NCBI RefSeq assembly: GCF_000257645.1
Contig: NZ_AJHJ01000018.1
Location: 1 to 64,000 of the forward strand
Reading direction: 5' to 3'
Source: Serratia sp. M24T3
Lineage (GTDB): Bacteria; Pseudomonadota; Gammaproteobacteria; Enterobacterales; Enterobacteriaceae
Length of the DNA: 64,000 bases
This document shows, one piece after another, positions 38,506 through 47,242 of this stretch. The notes under the pieces were generated by a model that saw nothing but the letters and a program-made list of their open reading frames with translations, was not told the origin of the DNA and did not search any database. The position numbers and the translations under genes are program-made. Numbering within the stretch: the stretch's first letter is position 1; every line of letters begins with the position of its first letter.

Positions 38506-41258
38506 AACTCAGGTTTGCAGTGTTGCTCCTGGCGCTGATGCCATGCCTTTCCCATGCGGAGGTGAATTTACGCGTGGCGATAGATGCCGTTAACCCTCGC
38601 TATAGTGAAATCAATACTCAAATCCAAAATGATGATACTCAACCGAGCCTGATTTCTCTGCTCAATGAAAATCTTAAAAATAGCCAGCTGAGCCTGTCTC
38701 CAAAAAATGTTGCAGCGAATTTATTAAAAAATAGCCTGCTGGAACAACACAAAATTGATGCTTTCTTTGTCGAGGGAGTCGTCACTGAAGCTGCGGCGGG
38801 TGACGTCGAAACGCAACCGCTGTATAGCACACATTGGCGAATGCTTTCACTGGCCAACCGCAGCCCTGCACTGGAAGACGACCTCAATGACTTGAATGAT
38901 ATAAGAATTGTGGTTGTCAGCGATGCGCCGATTCAGGCCCTGAGGCAGCGCTATCCGAAGATAACCCTTATTTTTAGCCCTTCACTAAGCGAAGCAGTGT
39001 CCCTGCTTAAAGCGGGTGCCGCCGAAGGCGTATTCTGTCGCCAGGCGGCTGCTAATGTATTGAATAATAATATTTTCCCCGGGCAGCTTAGGGTTAATAA
39101 CGTGGATACTCTGGTTACTTGGACCCGCCTGCGTTTGCGTAACGACGATCCCGCAACTCTGGCAACACTCAATAGCGCCATCCAGCACTTGCCGCAGGAC
39201 GAAATTAACAAACTATTGCTTCGTAATTACACCGTACTGACGCTGATGAATATTGTGCCGCTGCTTAAACAAAATCATCGCAACTTCGATATAGCCGCTG
39301 TAATCGTCAGCGTAGTTTCGCTATTTTTAATCAGTTTGCTGATAGGACAAATTGTTCTTCGACGTCAAAGCGAACGCCGTTTGAAAGATGGGGTCAAGTT
39401 TTGGGAAACGTTACTGAATAGCCTCTCTACTCCCGTTCTGGTCTGCAATACTGCTGGCATCATTACTCATGTTAATCAGGCGTTGTGCAAAAGCCTGCAA
39501 AGTTGCCGGTTATCAATTGTTGGCATTCCGGTTGAAAACCTTAACCAACAGTTTTTTTCTTCACCGGCTCTGGAAACTGCCGGGCTGGTCAAGGCCAGTA
39601 TGAATGCCAGGCCGCAATTTTTTGAGGCTGATTTTACCCTGCATCAACAGCCCCGCAGCATCGCCGGTTGGATAACGCCCTATAGCAACACCGCCATGCA
39701 GCCGCAGGGGCTGGTCATTGGCTGGTATGACATGACGGAACGGATTCTGCTGGAGCAACGGCTGGAACAGGCACTAGGTCAGGCAGAAATCTCAAGCCAT
39801 GAAAAAAGTGAGTTTTTAGCGCGAATGAGCCACGAAATTCGCTCGCCGATGAATGTCATCATGGGCGTGCTTGAAATTGAAAGTCAGCGCCAAATTTCGC
39901 CACAGTCGCCAATTTCCCTGGCATATCAGGCTTCGCGCGGGTTATTGCAGATCATCGGTGACGTTCTCGATTTATCAAAAATCGAAGCCGGAGAGATGCT
40001 TCTCAAACCCACGGCGGTTTCTCTATATGAATTAATGGAAAGCAGCGCGGCTGCTTATCAAACGTTGGCTGAAAAAAAAGGATTACACCTTTCAACAGCT
40101 ATTGCAGAGCTGAGTGAGCAACATTTTCTGCTGGATGAAGGCAAGATGAGGCAGATCCTCAACAATCTTCTCAGTAACGCAGTGAAATATACTACCTCAG
40201 GCAGCATCACGCTCAGCGCACAAATATCAGAGCCAGCAATCCTCTCAGCCAGAGAAAACTTTCAGAAAATTATTATCAGCATCCGCGATACCGGCATCGG
40301 GATCGACGCTTTGCTACTACCTGGAATCATCAAACCTTATCGTCAGTTATCTTCCTCCACACCAGACAGCAGCGGGCTCGGCCTAACTATTTGCCATCAG
40401 TTGGTCAGCCTGATGGGGGGTAAAATGGACATTGAGTCGCAGCAGGGTCAAGGCTCCACCTTCAGCGTTATTCTCCCATTGATACCCGTGATTGTTGAGC
40501 CTGTTTCAATCCCGCCTGTTACACCGGCCAAAGTACAAAAAGCTTACCGAGTGTGGATTATTGACGATCTTGCAGCCAATCTGTTGGTTATGGAAATGCA
40601 GCTTTCGGCGCTGGGTCATCGCGTAACCTCTTTTGATAACGCGGGTGCGGCCCTCGAACATTTGCAACAGGCGAACCCGCAGGTTGACCTGATTTTTACC
40701 GACTGCCAGATGCCACAGCTTTCCGGCTATCAGTTTGCCGCCAAATTGCGCGAGCTTGAAGCCGAAACCCGTCGTCATATTCCCCTGATTGGCTGCACCG
40801 CGAACGCGTTCTCGGATGAGGAAAGAAAATGCCTGGTCGCCGGAATGGATGCGCATTTGACCAAACCTCTTACCCAGCAGGATCTCGCTGAATGTATTCA
40901 GAACATGCTGCAAAACCGGCAGATTGATCTCAAAGAAGTTCAAGCACTCTCTGCAGGCAAGCAGGATATTATTGCCCAACTTATTAGCGAGCTGATCAAC
41001 AGCAGCGAACAGGATTTGAGCCTGATTGAAAAAGCCCAGGATGCAAATAATAGCGCTGAACTCAAAAGCCGTATTCACCGACTGAAAGGGAATTTTGCTA
41101 TCACGCAGTTTGAGGCCGGGCTGAATACTTGTCTGACGCTGGAGCAAAAGCTGAAGCAACCGTTTCAGGGCAAAGATATTGAGAGCGACCTGCTGCGCCT
41201 GCGTCACACAACCCGGCACTTCATCAGCCTACTGGAGGATTTTACACTTTTAAGTTGA
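38502..41258 (+). CDS. EvgS-like hybrid sensor kinase with receiver and Hpt domains
   Basis: 918 aa. Signal sequence (to about 19), one SBP-like periplasmic sensor (about 20-255), membrane helix (about 264-286), PAS (about 300-412), HisKA with H444 (MSHEIRSPMN), HATPase (NNLLSNAVKY, SGLGLTI), receiver with D734 (IFTDCQMPQLSG) and Hpt with H859 (IHRLKGN). This is the full phosphorelay of the EvgS/BvgS type, but with a single sensor domain instead of two (EvgS is about 1197 aa). The response regulator encoded upstream is the obvious final acceptor. Confidence 0.9.
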   Translation: MKLRFAVLLLALMPCLSHAEVNLRVAIDAVNPRYSEINTQIQNDDTQPSLISLLNENLKNSQLSLSPKNVAANLLKNSLLEQHKIDAFFVEGVVTEAAAGDVETQPLYSTHWRMLSLANRSPALEDDLNDLNDIRIVVVSDAPIQALRQRYPKITLIFSPSLSEAVSLLKAGAAEGVFCRQAAANVLNNNIFPGQLRVNNVDTLVTWTRLRLRNDDPATLATLNSAIQHLPQDEINKLLLRNYTVLTLMNIVPLLKQNHRNFDIAAVIVSVVSLFLISLLIGQIVLRRQSERRLKDGVKFWETLLNSLSTPVLVCNTAGIITHVNQALCKSLQSCRLSIVGIPVENLNQQFFSSPALETAGLVKASMNARPQFFEADFTLHQQPRSIAGWITPYSNTAMQPQGLVIGWYDMTERILLEQRLEQALGQAEISSHEKSEFLARMSHEIRSPMNVIMGVLEIESQRQISPQSPISLAYQASRGLLQIIGDVLDLSKIEAGEMLLKPTAVSLYELMESSAAAYQTLAEKKGLHLSTAIAELSEQHFLLDEGKMRQILNNLLSNAVKYTTSGSITLSAQISEPAILSARENFQKIIISIRDTGIGIDALLLPGIIKPYRQLSSSTPDSSGLGLTICHQLVSLMGGKMDIESQQGQGSTFSVILPLIPVIVEPVSIPPVTPAKVQKAYRVWIIDDLAANLLVMEMQLSALGHRVTSFDNAGAALEHLQQANPQVDLIFTDCQMPQLSGYQFAAKLRELEAETRRHIPLIGCTANAFSDEERKCLVAGMDAHLTKPLTQQDLAECIQNMLQNRQIDLKEVQALSAGKQDIIAQLISELINSSEQDLSLIEKAQDANNSAELKSRIHRLKGNFAITQFEAGLNTCLTLEQKLKQPFQGKDIESDLLRLRHTTRHFISLLEDFTLLS

Positions 41259-41350
41259 TCCTAATCCTGCATTAACAACATATACCGCCGCCCCGCCCTA
41301 CAGCTGTACGATTTTCGTCCTATCATGTTAATAGGTTGAAACCTGATGCC

Positions 41351-41656
41351 GTGAGAGAGAAAATAGGCAGGTTTATATTATCCTTTACCTTAATTATTGC
41401 CGGACCTATGAGCGCAAGTAAACCACGCCGTCCGCACGGACGTTGGACCTACTACATCATGTACCAAGATATTCTGTGGCCTTGTCCAGTCCGTTGGGAA
41501 TGGGAAAATGGCTACGGCGGCTGGCTGCCGTTTTACTACTCGCCGACGCTGGAATTCGTAGTCGGCGATCCCAACAAAGCGACGAAAGTTTCGACCAGCC
41601 GCCAGGCAGCGACCAGTCGGACAAAGCATCTTTCCTATTATTCAGAGCATGAATAA
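41351..41656 (+). CDS. Small possible exported protein, unknown
   Basis: About 101 aa if GTG at 41351 is used, giving a signal-like start VREKIGRFILSFTLIIAGP; a TTG at 41336 and ATG at 41408 are alternatives. The body is rich in Trp, Tyr and Pro (WEWENGYGGWLPFYYSP). It converges with and overlaps the MFS gene by 19 bp. Not recognised. Confidence 0.4.
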   Translation: MREKIGRFILSFTLIIAGPMSASKPRRPHGRWTYYIMYQDILWPCPVRWEWENGYGGWLPFYYSPTLEFVVGDPNKATKVSTSRQAATSRTKHLSYYSEHE

Positions 41657-42849
41657 TCTTTAGACTCATCGACAGTTTCCGCATGGCGAGGTCCCGACTT
41701 GAACCCCCTTTTCCTCGCCATCAAGACCACCAGCAGACCCGCCAATAGCAGCAACAACATTGCCCACGGGAAAGAGACAGCGCCGCGATTTTGCAACAAC
41801 ACGCCGCCGATAATTCCGCCTGCGGCAATCGCCAGATTCCATGCTACCACTACCATGGATTGTGCCACGTCGGTGCTATCTCCAGCCGCGTCGGCCGAGG
41901 CGGTTTGCAATAATGTAGCCGCGCCACCAAACGTCAGGCCCCAGATAAACACTCCACTATAAAGCACGCTGGCTGAGGTGGTGAAAACGGCAAAAGCCAA
42001 TGTAATCAGGGCGAACAGCAGCAGGCTCGCCAATACGGTTCTGCGCAGCCAGCGGTCAACCAGCCATCCCGTTAGCGCTATTCCCAGCAGCGCGCTCACG
42101 CCAAAGGTAAGCAATACCCGATCGGCCTGCATTTGCAGCCCATAAGTCGCCAGGAATGGCACTATATAAGTATAGAGAATATTATGGGCGGCAACCCAGG
42201 CAAAAATCACCCACAATATCGGTCTAATTCCCGGCAATCGCCACACCTGATAAAGAGAAAGCGATTTCTGGCGCGCTTCGCCCGGGAAATTAGGCACTTT
42301 TAACAAAATCCAGATAATCAACATTAAAGTCAGTGCCGACATAATACCGAACACGCTACGCCAACCTACCAGCGCTCCAAACCAGGTACCGATTGGCACG
42401 CCCAGAGCCAGCGCAACGGGCGTGCCAATCATCGCCAGCGTCATCGCTCGCCCCTGAAGCTCAGGCACCACCATGCGGCGCGCGTAACCGGCAATTAATC
42501 CCCAGGCAAGCCCCGCCGCTGCTCCGGCAAAAAAGCGGGCCACCAGCGTGAGAGTGTAATCTTTAGAGAAAGTACTTAACGTATTAAACAGAAAAAAACC
42601 AATTACTGAGGTTAGCAGCGCCTTGCGCCTCATCCATCCGCGAGTAGCAAGAGTCAGTGGAATGGCGGCCAGCAACGATCCTAACGCATAAGCGGTGACT
42701 AATTGCCCGGCCATCGAGGATGACACACCCAGATCCTGGCTGATTTGCGACAGCAGCCCGGCGGGCACAGTTTCGGTCATAATGGCAATAAATCCTGCCA
42801 TTGCCAGCGCCAACAAACCGGCAACCTGTAACTTATTCTCGGCCATCAT
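41638..42849 (-). CDS. MFS transporter, DHA1 sugar-efflux-like
   Basis: 403-aa carrier with twelve predicted segments; family features include GFIAIMTETVPAGLLSQISQ, the A-type loop TLATRGWMRRKALL, RFFAGAAAGLAWGLIAGYAR and GTPVALALGVPIGT, as in arabinose/sugar-efflux (AraJ, SotB, Cmr) type MFS. Its start overlaps the serine-hydrolase stop by 4 bp, so the two are one transcript. Substrate unknown. Confidence 0.85.
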   Translation of the reverse strand: MMAENKLQVAGLLALAMAGFIAIMTETVPAGLLSQISQDLGVSSSMAGQLVTAYALGSLLAAIPLTLATRGWMRRKALLTSVIGFFLFNTLSTFSKDYTLTLVARFFAGAAAGLAWGLIAGYARRMVVPELQGRAMTLAMIGTPVALALGVPIGTWFGALVGWRSVFGIMSALTLMLIIWILLKVPNFPGEARQKSLSLYQVWRLPGIRPILWVIFAWVAAHNILYTYIVPFLATYGLQMQADRVLLTFGVSALLGIALTGWLVDRWLRRTVLASLLLFALITLAFAVFTTSASVLYSGVFIWGLTFGGAATLLQTASADAAGDSTDVAQSMVVVAWNLAIAAGGIIGGVLLQNRGAVSFPWAMLLLLLAGLLVVLMARKRGFKSGPRHAETVDESKDYSCSE

Positions 42850-44054
42850 GATGCAGACTTCGCATTAATACTGGCATACACCGCATCGCGCAGCTCAGTG
42901 ACAAACGCACCGGACATTCCCTCATACAGCGTATTGGTCATTGCTACCACGCTAAGCTCGCGTTTGCGGTCTACAAACCAGGAATGCCCGTAAGCCCCAC
43001 CCCAGCGCCAAGTGCCTTCAGACTCTGGAGACTCCGCCGCCAGCGGATCGCGCAGTACTGAAAAGCCAAGTCCAAAACCGTAACCCGGCGCATCGGGCAA
43101 CTCCGCTGCCGAAGTTTGGTCGCGCCCCATCTCTTGAATGAGATCGGCTGAAATCAGCCCGCCGCCGCCCTGACGCAGCGTTTCTAAAAATCGCAGCAGA
43201 TCTGCGGCACTGCCCACCATGCCGGCTCCGGCAGAAGGAAAAGCCTGGGAGTTGAACGCTCGTTGCGGCGAAAAATAGATGCCAGCGGTGTCCTCAAACG
43301 GCGCAACGCATTCATTTTCTGCCAAAATATGCGGCTGCGGCACGTCATTGACATAAGGCGTCGCCAGTCGCTGTGCCTGGTCGGTGTAAAATCCGCTATC
43401 GTGCATTTTCAGCGGATCGGTAATCAGGGATTTTACTGCCAGGTCCAATCGCTGCTCACAGACCTGCTCGATCACCGCGCCCAACACATCGACAGCCAAC
43501 GAGTAACCCCATGAAGTTCCGGGAGTGTACAACAAAGGAACGGTCGCCAGACGGCGCAGATTTTCAGCCAGAGAGTGCGCGGCGTCGTCCATACCGTCCG
43601 ATACGCCAGCTCGCGCGTAAGGCCCCTGCGCATCCTTTTCCAAAAATCGATAACCCAGCCCGGCAGTGTGGCTCAACAGTTGGCGAATAGTGATCGTCGC
43701 CGGCTCTCCGTTTGCCAATCGGGGACGAAAATCAGGCAGCAATGAGGCAATCGGCTGATCCAGCTTTAAACGCCCTTGATGAATCAACGCCATCGCCGCG
43801 GCAGAAACAATCGGCTTGGAGACAGAGGCAAGGCGAAAAAGCGTATCTTGCGCCATAGGCTGCGCCAGCTCTCTGTCGGCCAATCCGGCCGCGTTTTGAT
43901 AAAGCGTTTTCCCTTGATGGGCTACCCTTACCACCGCCCCTACCAGCCGTTTGTCACGCAACGCCTGATCGATGACGGCATCCACGGCGGCAAATGAAGT
44001 TTCTGTAAATGACGGCATTTTATTTTGAATCATTTCCAAGGAATCGCTCGACAT
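42846..44054 (-). CDS. Serine hydrolase, class C beta-lactamase/EstB family
   Basis: 402 aa with the SxxK nucleophile motif SVSK (S77, K80) and the second motif tyrosine in WGYS (Y184). HSW late in the chain (GHSWFVD) may replace the KTG box. No signal peptide, so cytosolic; an esterase such as EstB is more likely than a true beta-lactamase. Cotranscribed with the MFS gene and divergent from the LysR gene at 44172, which may regulate both. Confidence 0.85.
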   Translation of the reverse strand: MSSDSLEMIQNKMPSFTETSFAAVDAVIDQALRDKRLVGAVVRVAHQGKTLYQNAAGLADRELAQPMAQDTLFRLASVSKPIVSAAAMALIHQGRLKLDQPIASLLPDFRPRLANGEPATITIRQLLSHTAGLGYRFLEKDAQGPYARAGVSDGMDDAAHSLAENLRRLATVPLLYTPGTSWGYSLAVDVLGAVIEQVCEQRLDLAVKSLITDPLKMHDSGFYTDQAQRLATPYVNDVPQPHILAENECVAPFEDTAGIYFSPQRAFNSQAFPSAGAGMVGSAADLLRFLETLRQGGGGLISADLIQEMGRDQTSAAELPDAPGYGFGLGFSVLRDPLAAESPESEGTWRWGGAYGHSWFVDRKRELSVVAMTNTLYEGMSGAFVTELRDAVYASINAKSAS

Positions 44055-44171
44055 GATTTTTTCCCGCTAACAATAAAAGATGAGTCAAAGATAGACCGCT
44101 AGTGGTTGCGGAAAAAGTGGGGTAAATTTCTCTTATCTACGGACGTTTATGTCCGTAATCGGAGAGCAATA

Positions 44172-45059
44172 ATGGATAGCCTCAGCAATCTCAATGTCTT
44201 TGTTCAAGTGGCCGAAACCGGCAGCTTTGTTGCAGCCGGCGGCGTGCTGGGCGTTTCAGCTTCGGCAATCGGCAAAAGCATTTCTCGACTGGAAAATCGA
44301 CTCAGTGTTCGCCTGTTTCATCGCAGCACCCGCAGCCTGACGCTGACCGCCGAGGGTTCGCTGTTTCTTGAACGCAGCAGAAGAATACTCGCCGAGTTTG
44401 AAGCGGCCGAGCAGGAACTCAGTCTGGCCGCGCAGTTTCCGCAGGGGCGTTTGCGCATCAGCCTGCCGATGGTCGGCTCCCTGATGCAGCCGGTGTTAAG
44501 CGAATTTATGCGACATTACCCGCAGGTCGAGCTAGAGCTAAACTTCACCGACAAAATAGTCGATGTGATAGAGGAAGGTTTTGATGCAGTGATCCGCACA
44601 GGCGAGATGACTGATTCAAGACTCAACCTGCGTAAGCTGGGGGATTACACTAAATTTATGGTCGCCTCGCCGGAATATTTATCCGAACGCGGCATTCCGA
44701 GAAATCCTGATGAGCTGGCTAATCACAGCTGTTTGCATTACCGGTTTAGCCGTAGCGGAAAAATCGAACCCTGGCCGCTTGTTGGCGCGCTGCCGGTTAA
44801 TCTTCCACTGTCGATGGTCTGCAATAATTTGGAAGCACAAGTTTATTTTACTCAACAAGGCTGTGGCATCAGCTGCCTGCCAGAATTCGCGGTTCGCGAT
44901 GCGCTGGAACTCGGGAGGCTGCAAAAAATCTTGCCGGATTTTGTCTCCCATAGCGCATCGTTTAATATTCTTTGGCCCTCTGGCGGCTATATGACCCCAA
45001 GGCTGCGGGTATTTATCGATTTTCTCTGTGAACATACTTTTGCTGGGAGTCGACCATGA
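44172..45059 (+). CDS. LysR family transcriptional regulator
   Basis: 295 aa from ATG 44172, with GGAGAG before it. Winged helix at 1-60 (LNVFVQVAETGSFVAAGGVL) and an effector domain of the CrgA type (GRLRISLPMVGSL, VIRTGEMTDSRLN). It is divergent from the serine hydrolase/MFS operon. The stop overlaps the MocR-type gene by 4 bp. Confidence 0.9.
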   Translation: MDSLSNLNVFVQVAETGSFVAAGGVLGVSASAIGKSISRLENRLSVRLFHRSTRSLTLTAEGSLFLERSRRILAEFEAAEQELSLAAQFPQGRLRISLPMVGSLMQPVLSEFMRHYPQVELELNFTDKIVDVIEEGFDAVIRTGEMTDSRLNLRKLGDYTKFMVASPEYLSERGIPRNPDELANHSCLHYRFSRSGKIEPWPLVGALPVNLPLSMVCNNLEAQVYFTQQGCGISCLPEFAVRDALELGRLQKILPDFVSHSASFNILWPSGGYMTPRLRVFIDFLCEHTFAGSRP

Positions 45060-46471
45060 ACAGCAGCCCACATTCGACATTGCTCATCCTCGACAGCGGC
45101 AGTGAACAGCCTTTTTATCAGCAGATTTATCACCGGGTCAGAACCCTTATTGCCGAGGGCATGCTCAAGCCTGAGGATCGCCTGCCCTCGGCGCGTCAGC
45201 TGGCAAAAGAGCTGGGATTGGCTCGAGGCACCATTGAGGCCGCTTACTCACTGCTGGCGGCAGAAGGTTATATACAATCCCGTGGCCAGGCAGGAACCCG
45301 CATCGCCCAAGGCCTGCAAGCCCAGCCTGCGCCACGGCAAGTGTCTTCAATCGAGCCAAAAAATTCACACGGCATGCACCCGACTCAGATTATGCCGCTA
45401 CAGATGGGGCTTCCCGCGCTGGATGCCTTTCCGCGTAAAATCTGGGCCAGGCTTGGCGCCCGCTATCTGCGAGCCATGCAGCCCGGCGATATGAAATATC
45501 CGAGTCTTTTCGGCTTCCCCGAGCTGCGCAATGCGATTGCAGCTTATCTGCATATGTCGCGCGGCATCCCCTGTACCGGCGAACAGGTGTTTATAACCTC
45601 AGGATATCGTGGAACTTTACAGCTGATTATTCATACCCTGTTGCAGCGCGACGATCGCGTCTGGGTTGAAGACCCCGGTTTTCCATTGACCCGCGAACTG
45701 CTGCACAACGCTCAGTTAAAGCAGGTCCCCATCCCCGTAGACGCTGAAGGAATCGAGGTGGTGAAAGGGATACAACTGGCGCTTGACGCACGCGCGGCAA
45801 TTGTCACCCCGGCTCATCAAAGCCCGCTGTGTGTCACGCTTTCCCTGCCGCGTCGGCAGGCCCTGCTGGAGTGGGCCACAGCTCAACAGGCATGGATAAT
45901 TGAAGACGATTATGACGGTGAGTATCGCTATGTCAGCCGCCCGCTGCCTGCATTGAAAAGTCTCGATAACGAAGGTCGGGTTTTATATTGCGGCACTTTC
46001 AGTAAAGTGCTTTTTCCGGGGATCCGCCTGGGTTATCTCGTGGTTCCACAACAACAGGTTTCCCGTTTTGAGCAGGCTTCGATCGGATTTTTCGAGGGTA
46101 TGGCCGAAATGACTCAGTCGATCGTCAGCGCTTTTATGCAGGAGGGGCATTTTTCGCGCCACATTCACCGCATGCGCAAGCTTTATGCCGAAAGACGTGA
46201 GATGGCGGCAGCGGGACTCACCAAGGTGCTTGGCCAGCACGTACTGATCGACCCACAGCCGGGAGGTATGCATCTGGTGCTCAGGCTGCGCGGCCAACAC
46301 AATGATGCTGAAGTAGCCGCACGGATGCGCGACCATGGGCTTTACACCCATGCCCTGTCGAGCTGGAGCAGCTGCTCCGAGGGCGAAAAAGGGTTGCTGA
46401 TTAGTTTTACCAATATTCAAACAGCGCAGCAGGCTGAAGAGATCGGCGAGCGTATCCTCAGCCTGCTGTGA
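45056..46471 (+). CDS. MocR/PdxR-type GntR-aminotransferase regulator
   Basis: 471 aa. N-terminal GntR winged helix (about 15-85; ILDSGSEQPFYQQIYHRVRT and PSARQLAKELGLARGTIEAA) fused to an aminotransferase fold I domain with the PLP lysine K317 in YCGTFSKVLFPG and D284 in IEDDYDGEYR. Members use PLP to regulate vitamin B6, GABA or taurine genes. The AhpD-like gene converging from the right may be its target, but this is not shown. Confidence 0.9.
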   Translation: MNSSPHSTLLILDSGSEQPFYQQIYHRVRTLIAEGMLKPEDRLPSARQLAKELGLARGTIEAAYSLLAAEGYIQSRGQAGTRIAQGLQAQPAPRQVSSIEPKNSHGMHPTQIMPLQMGLPALDAFPRKIWARLGARYLRAMQPGDMKYPSLFGFPELRNAIAAYLHMSRGIPCTGEQVFITSGYRGTLQLIIHTLLQRDDRVWVEDPGFPLTRELLHNAQLKQVPIPVDAEGIEVVKGIQLALDARAAIVTPAHQSPLCVTLSLPRRQALLEWATAQQAWIIEDDYDGEYRYVSRPLPALKSLDNEGRVLYCGTFSKVLFPGIRLGYLVVPQQQVSRFEQASIGFFEGMAEMTQSIVSAFMQEGHFSRHIHRMRKLYAERREMAAAGLTKVLGQHVLIDPQPGGMHLVLRLRGQHNDAEVAARMRDHGLYTHALSSWSSCSEGEKGLLISFTNIQTAQQAEEIGERILSLL

Positions 46472-46475
46472 ATCA

Positions 46476-46955
46476 TTAGTTAAGACCCGCTTTATCCAGG
46501 CCATAGGCCGCATCCGCCGAGCCAGGCTCGGTGCGAAATGCGATGCTAATACGGTTCCAGCCATTAATCGCCACAATCAGGAAACTTAGGTCAGAGATTT
46601 CCTGTTCGGAAAGGTGAGTACGAACCTGGTCATAAATCTCATTCGAAACCCCCTTAGGCGCCAGCGTGGTCAGGGCTTCAGTCCATAAAAGCGCCGCTTT
46701 TTCACGCGGAGTAAACAGCGGTGACTCATGCCAGATAGCAATGTGATGCAGGCGTAATTCTCGCTCGCCGCCGATTTTCGCCTCTTTGACATGCATATCA
46801 AGACAAAACGCACAGCCGTTGATCTGTGATGCGCGAATGTCCACCAACTGTTTGAATTCTTTAGCCAGAGGATTTTTACCCACTGTTTGGCTGAAATCGA
46901 GATACTTTTTAGTGAGATCCGAAGAAAGTTTATAGTAGTCCACACGCTGAGTCAT
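46476..46955 (-). CDS. AhpD/carboxymuconolactone decarboxylase-like protein
   Basis: About 159 aa from ATG 46955 (MTQRVDYYKLSSDLTKKYLD); the frame is open upstream to 47033 but AGGAT precedes this ATG. The redox motif CAFCLDMH with a following His is intact, as in AhpD-type disulfide reductants. Probably a peroxide-stress or alkylhydroperoxidase protein. It converges with the MocR gene, 4 bp away. Confidence 0.85.
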   Translation of the reverse strand: MTQRVDYYKLSSDLTKKYLDFSQTVGKNPLAKEFKQLVDIRASQINGCAFCLDMHVKEAKIGGERELRLHHIAIWHESPLFTPREKAALLWTEALTTLAPKGVSNEIYDQVRTHLSEQEISDLSFLIVAINGWNRISIAFRTEPGSADAAYGLDKAGLN

Positions 46956-47242
46956 AGTCGATCCTGTAATGGTGATAATGAGAGTCGATGGGTATCGCGG
47001 GCAATCCTCCGCGATACCTGATGCCACTATCATCTCGAAACTTGGCCTAGTCAGAAAGCGCCAAGAAATGCATTTTCAACTAGTCCATGATTAGGCGACT
47101 TTTATCTATCTGGCTAGCAAATTAATCAGTTTTGAAATAACGGTTTAATTTTTTAAATCTGGCACAAAAAGACTTTGCATAATTGTTATTCTTTAATCAT
47201 GCTTATTTAGTGAAATTCACTTTTATTAAAGCTGGAATTATT

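Noticed and set aside
40506-41219. 237-codon open frame on the minus strand inside the hybrid-kinase gene
   Set aside because: It is antisense to the well-supported Rec-Hpt region; its composition is that of a shadow frame and it has no family features.
42846-44054. Antibiotic-resistance beta-lactamase
   Set aside because: SxxK is present, but there is no signal peptide and no clear KTG box; an EstB-like cytosolic esterase is more likely.
45983-46576. 197-codon minus-strand frame over the end of the MocR gene
   Set aside because: Lies opposite the PLP-binding domain and overlaps the AhpD-like gene in another frame; no motif.
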